DNA from: a virus
Strand: one strand, 5' to 3'
Virus record (IMG/VR): IMGVR_UViG_3300007510_000067
Span: 1 to 25,097 of that record
DNA length: 25,097 nt
In this document: positions 21,486 through 25,097 of the stretch, in pieces
Position numbering within the stretch: position 1 is the first letter of the stretch
Layout of the letters: the number at the start of each line of letters is the position of its first letter
Translations under genes and position numbers: made by a program
The notes under the pieces: model-generated
Databases searched by the model: none
The model's input: only the letters and a program-made list of their open reading frames with translations
Told to the model about the DNA's origin: nothing

Positions 21486-21780
21486 GTGGTCATTCGTAGA
21501 AAAAGATTTAGATCAAGACCAGTGGTATGTTAAATTAACCGGTGGTAAATATCATGGGGTTGTATATAACTATAACTCTATTAAAGCAAATGAAACCACA
21601 GAGTCAATTGACTTTGATTATGAAGTTGTTGATTGGTTAGATGATAACCCTCACGGTGAACCTGAGTTTAATCAAGTAGCAGGTGATATACTTCAACTTG
21701 TGTTGAAAGATGCAATGGAAGCAGGTGATTATGTATTAGGTGATAAAGGTGAATCAAGAAGCACTGATAATACTAGCTGA
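21460..21780 (+). CDS. Hypothetical acidic protein
   Basis: The 106-residue protein (MTAEKLYDKWSFVEKDLDQD...) is strongly acidic with a strand-like first half (QWYVKLTGGKYHGVVYNYNSI) and an acidic second half with VVDWLDDNPHGEPEFNQVAGDILQLVLKDAMEAGDY. It is unknown to me but looks like a typical small conserved phage protein. Its end overlaps the next gene by 41 nt in another frame, which is more than most overlaps in this window. Confidence 0.6.
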   Translation: MTAEKLYDKWSFVEKDLDQDQWYVKLTGGKYHGVVYNYNSIKANETTESIDFDYEVVDWLDDNPHGEPEFNQVAGDILQLVLKDAMEAGDYVLGDKGESRSTDNTS

Positions 21781-22015
21781 AGAGTGTGCTGAAATCCAGC
21801 AAGCCGTTGCTAAGATTCAGCGATTTGGTGATGATGACAAGAACGTTAGACAATTAGAAAATGAAATTGGTGATGTTCTTGCCATGATTGCTATTCTTGG
21901 TCATGAACATGATATAGACCATGACGTAGTTCTGCGACGTGTTCCTGCTAAACTTCGTAAATTAAAGAAATGGAGTTCCATTAATGATCTTGATGACATA
22001 ATCAAAAGTTTATAA
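21740..22015 (+). CDS. Second MazG-like nucleotide pyrophosphohydrolase
   Basis: The 91-residue frame has the MazG core motifs ILAEECAEIQQAV (E14, E15, E18) and LENEIGDVLAMIAIL (E42, D45), followed by a helix and a basic tail (PAKLRKLKKW). This is the single-domain all-alpha NTP pyrophosphohydrolase layout. The start is GTG 21740; no strong ribosome site is visible and GTG 21749 is an alternative. It differs clearly from the mazG at 16606, so the two are not recent duplicates. Substrate unknown. Confidence 0.78.
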   Translation: MIKVNQEALIILAEECAEIQQAVAKIQRFGDDDKNVRQLENEIGDVLAMIAILGHEHDIDHDVVLRRVPAKLRKLKKWSSINDLDDIIKSL

Positions 22016-22018
22016 ATA
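22011..22018 (+). promoter_or_regulatory. T4-type late promoter element TATAAATA
   Basis: An exact TATAAATA overlaps the end of the second MazG-like gene and lies 28 nt before the ATG of the first capsid-tagged gene. The downstream block encodes proteins that need to be made during head assembly, which fits late expression. The motif alone is weak evidence because it is pure A/T, but position and content support it. Confidence 0.6.
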
Positions 22019-22045
22019 ACACTATAAGTATTAATAATAAAATAT

Positions 22046-23116
22046 ATGAAATCATTTAAGCATCATTATTTAACCGAAGGTAATACATCAAAGGCCTTTG
22101 ATATGGAGCATGTAATTGTTTCTAGTGCTGGAGGCCCTTCATTTAAATCTAAATCTATTAAACCTGAGATTGGCGATAAGATTGTTAGCTCTTTGAAATT
22201 AATAGGTAAAGGATCATTCCCTGCCAATAGTTATCCGGCATCTAAAAGATGGAATGAACATTTCCCATCAGGTGCAAAAGGGTCAACACTCACACCAAAG
22301 ACTGATTTTATTATTGGTAAGAAAAAGATATCTTTAAAAACAGGTGATGCACAACTAATGAGTGGTGGGAAAAATGAAGCATCAGCTACATTTTCTGTTG
22401 CGGCAGAAATGTCAGGTACTCAATTAGATAAAGCCATTATGGATATGCAAAAGCATATCGAAAATTTATTACCTAATACTGATATGACTAAATTAGATAT
22501 TAAAGGTAGTAAAACAGAATTAACAAAGAAAGGTATGTTTAAAGACATTGATATTCTTAAAAAAGCTGATGATGCACATCATGCGTTTAAAAATGATTTA
22601 AGAAAATTATTTGCTTCTAATGCAGCATTTGCAAATGCTTTTGTATTTGAAGCAATGACTGGCCAAGTTAAATTTGGTAATAATCCAGGTACTGCAGATA
22701 ACTTTTTAGTTACAGACTATGATGGTAATGCTACTATACATACTGTAACATCGATGGGGGATTCATATGTTAAGAAGATAGCCAAACAGGTTAAGCCTGA
22801 TGTTAAATTCAAATCATCTCAAAAGACTGCATCTGCTCATAAATCAATTGAAAACCCTAAAGGTAAGACTGGATATTATACATTTTGGAGTGCTGTAGGT
22901 ATTGGTATCAATATGGTAGTTAATGAAGCACTTGAGGATAGTAAAGATGATATGTTAACTGAAGGTTGGATTAAAGATGTAGTATCTAAAATTAAGAATT
23001 GGTTTAAGAAATTCTGGGCTAACATTAAGAAACAAATTGGGGACTCCTGGAGTAATCTAATGGAGTTCGCTGGGGTGTTACCAGAAGTTACTTTTAACAA
23101 TACACCAAAATGGTAA
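22046..23116 (+). CDS. Capsid-tagged protein with PD-(D/E)XK-like nuclease motif
   Basis: The 356-residue protein starts MKSFKHHYLTE-G, resembling a T4 capsid-targeting sequence with a gp21-type cleavage site after E11. Residues 84-98 read PKTD...ISLK, with D87 and K98 spaced as in PD-(D/E)XK nucleases (S96 in the acidic position). QLMSGG (103-108) and FVFEAMTGQVKFG (199-211) may add active-site residues such as E202. A second LTE-G (304-307) precedes a 50-residue tail rich in Lys and Trp. There is no clear Shine-Dalgarno sequence. I infer a DNA-cutting internal head protein; the nuclease call is from motif spacing only. Confidence 0.5.
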   Translation: MKSFKHHYLTEGNTSKAFDMEHVIVSSAGGPSFKSKSIKPEIGDKIVSSLKLIGKGSFPANSYPASKRWNEHFPSGAKGSTLTPKTDFIIGKKKISLKTGDAQLMSGGKNEASATFSVAAEMSGTQLDKAIMDMQKHIENLLPNTDMTKLDIKGSKTELTKKGMFKDIDILKKADDAHHAFKNDLRKLFASNAAFANAFVFEAMTGQVKFGNNPGTADNFLVTDYDGNATIHTVTSMGDSYVKKIAKQVKPDVKFKSSQKTASAHKSIENPKGKTGYYTFWSAVGIGINMVVNEALEDSKDDMLTEGWIKDVVSKIKNWFKKFWANIKKQIGDSWSNLMEFAGVLPEVTFNNTPKW

Positions 23117-23763
23117 CATTTAAATCATACATTACAGAAGGTAAAAACGACAAGGCCATATTCCATGTTGTCTTTATGGCAGGTGGCCCTGGTTCTGGTA
23201 AGTCTTATATCAATAAGAAACTAGGCCTTAGAGCTTTAAACTTTGTTGATATTAACTCAGATTCTGCATTTGAACATGCCATGAAGAAATCCCTATTAGA
23301 CCTTAACATGCCGAAAGGCCAAGACTATGCTAGGGATATTGTTAGGGGCCTTGCTAAGAAAACTACAATGAAAAAGAAAGGTCACGCACTCGATGGTAGA
23401 CTAGGTATGGTCATCGATGGTACTGGTGCAAAGGCTAATAAGATTCAACAAATGGTTGATGACTTTACTAAGTTAGGTTATGAATGTGCCATGGTGTTTG
23501 TAGATACTGATCAACAAACTGCTCTTGATAGAAATAACCAAAGGGAAAGATCATTAAGGGCTTCTCTTGTTACTAAGATGTGGAAGGAAGTACAAGACAA
23601 TAAGCCAACTTTTAAGAAATTATTCAAGGAACATTTTTATATTATTGATAATTCAGATGGTGCAGACGGCACAGATATAAATAAAGTTTATTCTAAACTA
23701 GCTACTTGGTCTAAGAAGTTACCAAACAATCCTCAAGTTAAAGCTTGGATGGACGCAAACTAA
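23110..23763 (+). CDS. Capsid-tagged P-loop kinase (polynucleotide kinase / zeta-toxin-like)
   Basis: The 217-residue protein begins MVTFKSYITE-G, a probable capsid-targeting tag cut after E10. FHVVFMAGGPGSGKSYINKKLG holds Walker A (G25-S32); FVDINSDSAFEHA and MVIDGTGAKANK (D103) are strand ends near the site; DRNNQRERSLR (140-150) is an arginine-rich lid. This order matches P-loop kinases such as T4-type polynucleotide 5'-kinase and zeta toxins. The phosphate acceptor cannot be told. It overlaps the previous gene by 7 nt and the next by one base. Confidence 0.72.
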   Translation: MVTFKSYITEGKNDKAIFHVVFMAGGPGSGKSYINKKLGLRALNFVDINSDSAFEHAMKKSLLDLNMPKGQDYARDIVRGLAKKTTMKKKGHALDGRLGMVIDGTGAKANKIQQMVDDFTKLGYECAMVFVDTDQQTALDRNNQRERSLRASLVTKMWKEVQDNKPTFKKLFKEHFYIIDNSDGADGTDINKVYSKLATWSKKLPNNPQVKAWMDAN

Positions 23764-24029
23764 TGAAATCATTTAAAGAACACTTAAACGAAAATGCACC
23801 GGCCCTTAGGTTTAAAGATTTATTACCTAAGAAGATTAAACATAAGCTTAACTTATTACTTAAGAAAGATAAGTATAAGGCAGCAATTAAAATGAAACAT
23901 GAGATACATCGAAAGTATCCAGATTATTCAGAGGCTAAGATACTGCGAATAGTTTCTGATTTTACCCACATTAAACTTAAAGAACTTAAAGCTGTATTAA
24001 ATAGAAAAACCAGATATGAAGAAGTTTAA
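23763..24029 (+). CDS. Small basic capsid-tagged protein (internal-protein-like)
   Basis: I start at ATG 23763, which overlaps the previous TAA; an earlier ATG 23745 would place the tag inside the chain. The 88-residue product begins MKSFKEHLNE-N and is then dominated by Lys, Arg and His (LLPKKIKHKLNLLLKKDKYK..., LKAVLNRKTRYEEV). Small size, high basic charge and the N-terminal tag recall T4 internal head proteins IPI-IPIII. The central part (KAAIKMKHEIHRKYPDYSEAKI) is helical. Function unknown; in T4 one such protein blocks a host restriction enzyme. Confidence 0.62.
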   Translation: MKSFKEHLNENAPALRFKDLLPKKIKHKLNLLLKKDKYKAAIKMKHEIHRKYPDYSEAKILRIVSDFTHIKLKELKAVLNRKTRYEEV

Positions 24030-25097
24030 AAGCTATATTACAGAAGCTAAGAATACCCACATGGGTCATATTGAAGATGCTGTTATCGATGGTGGTGTTG
24101 ACGGTACTAGAGCAGCTATTAACGCATTAAGAGACTTGAGGAATATGTTAGGAGGTCATACAAATGACACAAAAGCAGTCACAGTTAAATGGGATGGAGC
24201 CCCTGCAGTATTCTGTGGAATCGACCCGAGCGACGGAGAGTTTTTTGTCGCGAAAAAGGGAATTTTTAACAAAGAACCTAAAGTGTATAAGTCATTTAAT
24301 GATATTGATGATGATACTTCAGGTGACTTATCTGATAAGCTTAAAGTTGCTTATACTGAATTAAAGAAGTTAGGTATTAAGAAAGGTGTATATCAAGGTG
24401 ATATTATGTTCACCAAAAATGATTTAAAGAAGGCTACTATTGATGGAGAGAAATACATAACATTCCATCCAAATACTATTGTATATGCAGTACCAGTAGC
24501 TGATGCTAAAGAGATAACACAAGCTAAGATTGGTGTTGTATGGCATACGAAGTACACAGGGGCAACCTTTGATACTATGTCTGCTTCATTTGGAGTTAAA
24601 GGAAATGAGTTTAAAAAGGTATCATCAGTATGGAGTAAGAGTGCTGACCTTCCTGAAGTACCTATGGCAACACTCACAAAGAAAGAAACTGATGCAATAT
24701 CTAAACACATTTCTCTTGCAGGTAAGATATTTCAAAAGATATCAAGTGGTGTACTTAAGGATGTTTCAACCAATAAAGAGATTAATCTATATATTAATAC
24801 ATTTAGAAATACTAAGGTTAGAGCTCAATCAGAAATTAAGAACACAACAACCCACGTTAAGGAATTGATGACTTGGATACATAATAGGTACGATAAAGAA
24901 ATTGATAAACTTAAATCTGACAAGGGTAAAGCACGTAAGAATGCTAAGAAGATTGAAGCACTTGAATGGTTCAATAAAGAAAATACAAAGAATTTAATTC
25001 TTATGTTCGATATGCAAAATCATTTGGTTGATGCCAAAAGAGAATTACTTAAGCATCTTAATAAGATGGATAGTATAAATACCTTTGTGAAAACAAA
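24016..25097 (+). CDS. Capsid-tagged nucleotidyltransferase/ligase-like protein (partial)
   Basis: The frame starts at ATG 24016, overlaps the previous gene by 14 nt, and runs 360 codons to the right edge without a stop. It begins MKKFKSYITE-A, the fourth tag of the set. VKWDGAPAVF carries KxDG (K58, D60, G61), the covalent AMP-site motif of DNA and RNA ligases; FFVAKKGIF, GVYQGDIMF and KIGVVWHTKY follow in the order expected for motifs Ia, III and V. The second half is helical and highly charged. Ligase activity is inferred from motif I and the order of strands; it could be an inactive relative. Confidence 0.6.
   Translation, partial: MKKFKSYITEAKNTHMGHIEDAVIDGGVDGTRAAINALRDLRNMLGGHTNDTKAVTVKWDGAPAVFCGIDPSDGEFFVAKKGIFNKEPKVYKSFNDIDDDTSGDLSDKLKVAYTELKKLGIKKGVYQGDIMFTKNDLKKATIDGEKYITFHPNTIVYAVPVADAKEITQAKIGVVWHTKYTGATFDTMSASFGVKGNEFKKVSSVWSKSADLPEVPMATLTKKETDAISKHISLAGKIFQKISSGVLKDVSTNKEINLYINTFRNTKVRAQSEIKNTTTHVKELMTWIHNRYDKEIDKLKSDKGKARKNAKKIEALEWFNKENTKNLILMFDMQNHLVDAKRELLKHLNKMDSINTFVKT

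Noticed and set aside
1-25097. CRISPR array, insertion sequence, integrase or attachment site
   Set aside because: I saw no regularly spaced direct repeats, transposase or integrase motifs, or duplicated att-like sequences.

Overview
The window reads as about 25 kb from the genome of a T4-like marine myovirus. The evidence is an almost complete T4-type replication set (gp45, gp44, gp62, RegA, DexA, gp43, UvsX, gp41), all genes on the + strand, overlapping starts and stops, strongly AT-rich DNA and many AGA arginine codons. Several small proteins resemble ones I remember from T4-like cyanophages and pelagiphages, but there are no photosystem genes here. The tripartite tricarboxylate transporter genes are typical of proteobacteria, so a heterotrophic host such as an AT-rich marine alphaproteobacterium (SAR11-like) is my best guess. 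That host call is inference.

Layout: (1) 1-2113: tail of a CobS-like AAA+ ATPase, a DUF3310-like protein, the sliding clamp, two small proteins, tRNA-Met/Ile(CAT) and tRNA-Arg(TCT), and a DsbA-like protein. (2) 2114-4542: a promoter, a structured leader, then the clamp loader (44 and 62), DexA exonuclease and RegA. (3) 4539-9310: an accessory block with a 2OG-Fe(II) oxygenase, TctA and TctC transporter parts, a P-loop sulfotransferase-like protein, a small membrane protein and a QueC-like enzyme. (4) 9302-10177: a probable late promoter, Hsp20, and a small conserved protein. (5) 10179-20169: DNA polymerase, a sugar block (glycosyltransferase, epimerase, NDP-sugar dehydrogenase), a primase-like protein, MazG, UvsX, DnaB-type helicase and ThyX. 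(6) 20184-22015: an exported polysaccharide-lyase-like lipoprotein, a chain of tiny overlapping ORFs and a second MazG-like protein. (7) 22011-25097: a TATAAATA late-type element followed by four genes whose products all begin with the same short tag.

How it works together: six copies of a promoter with the core TTTACT-N17-TATAAT (five share GGGTTTACTTTTG; all have TGTTATAAT) drive the replication and nucleotide genes. In four of them an ATG lies exactly 7 nt after the -10 box, which predicts leaderless mRNAs, including that for DNA polymerase.

The most exciting part is the right end. Four adjacent proteins start with M-(K/V)-x-F-K ... (L/I)-(T/N)-E, closely matching the capsid-targeting sequence and gp21 protease site of T4 internal head proteins. 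Three of them look enzymatic (a PD-(D/E)XK-like nuclease candidate, a P-loop kinase and a KxDG nucleotidyltransferase/ligase-like protein) and one is a small basic protein. I infer a packaged nucleic-acid processing kit that enters the host with the phage genome.
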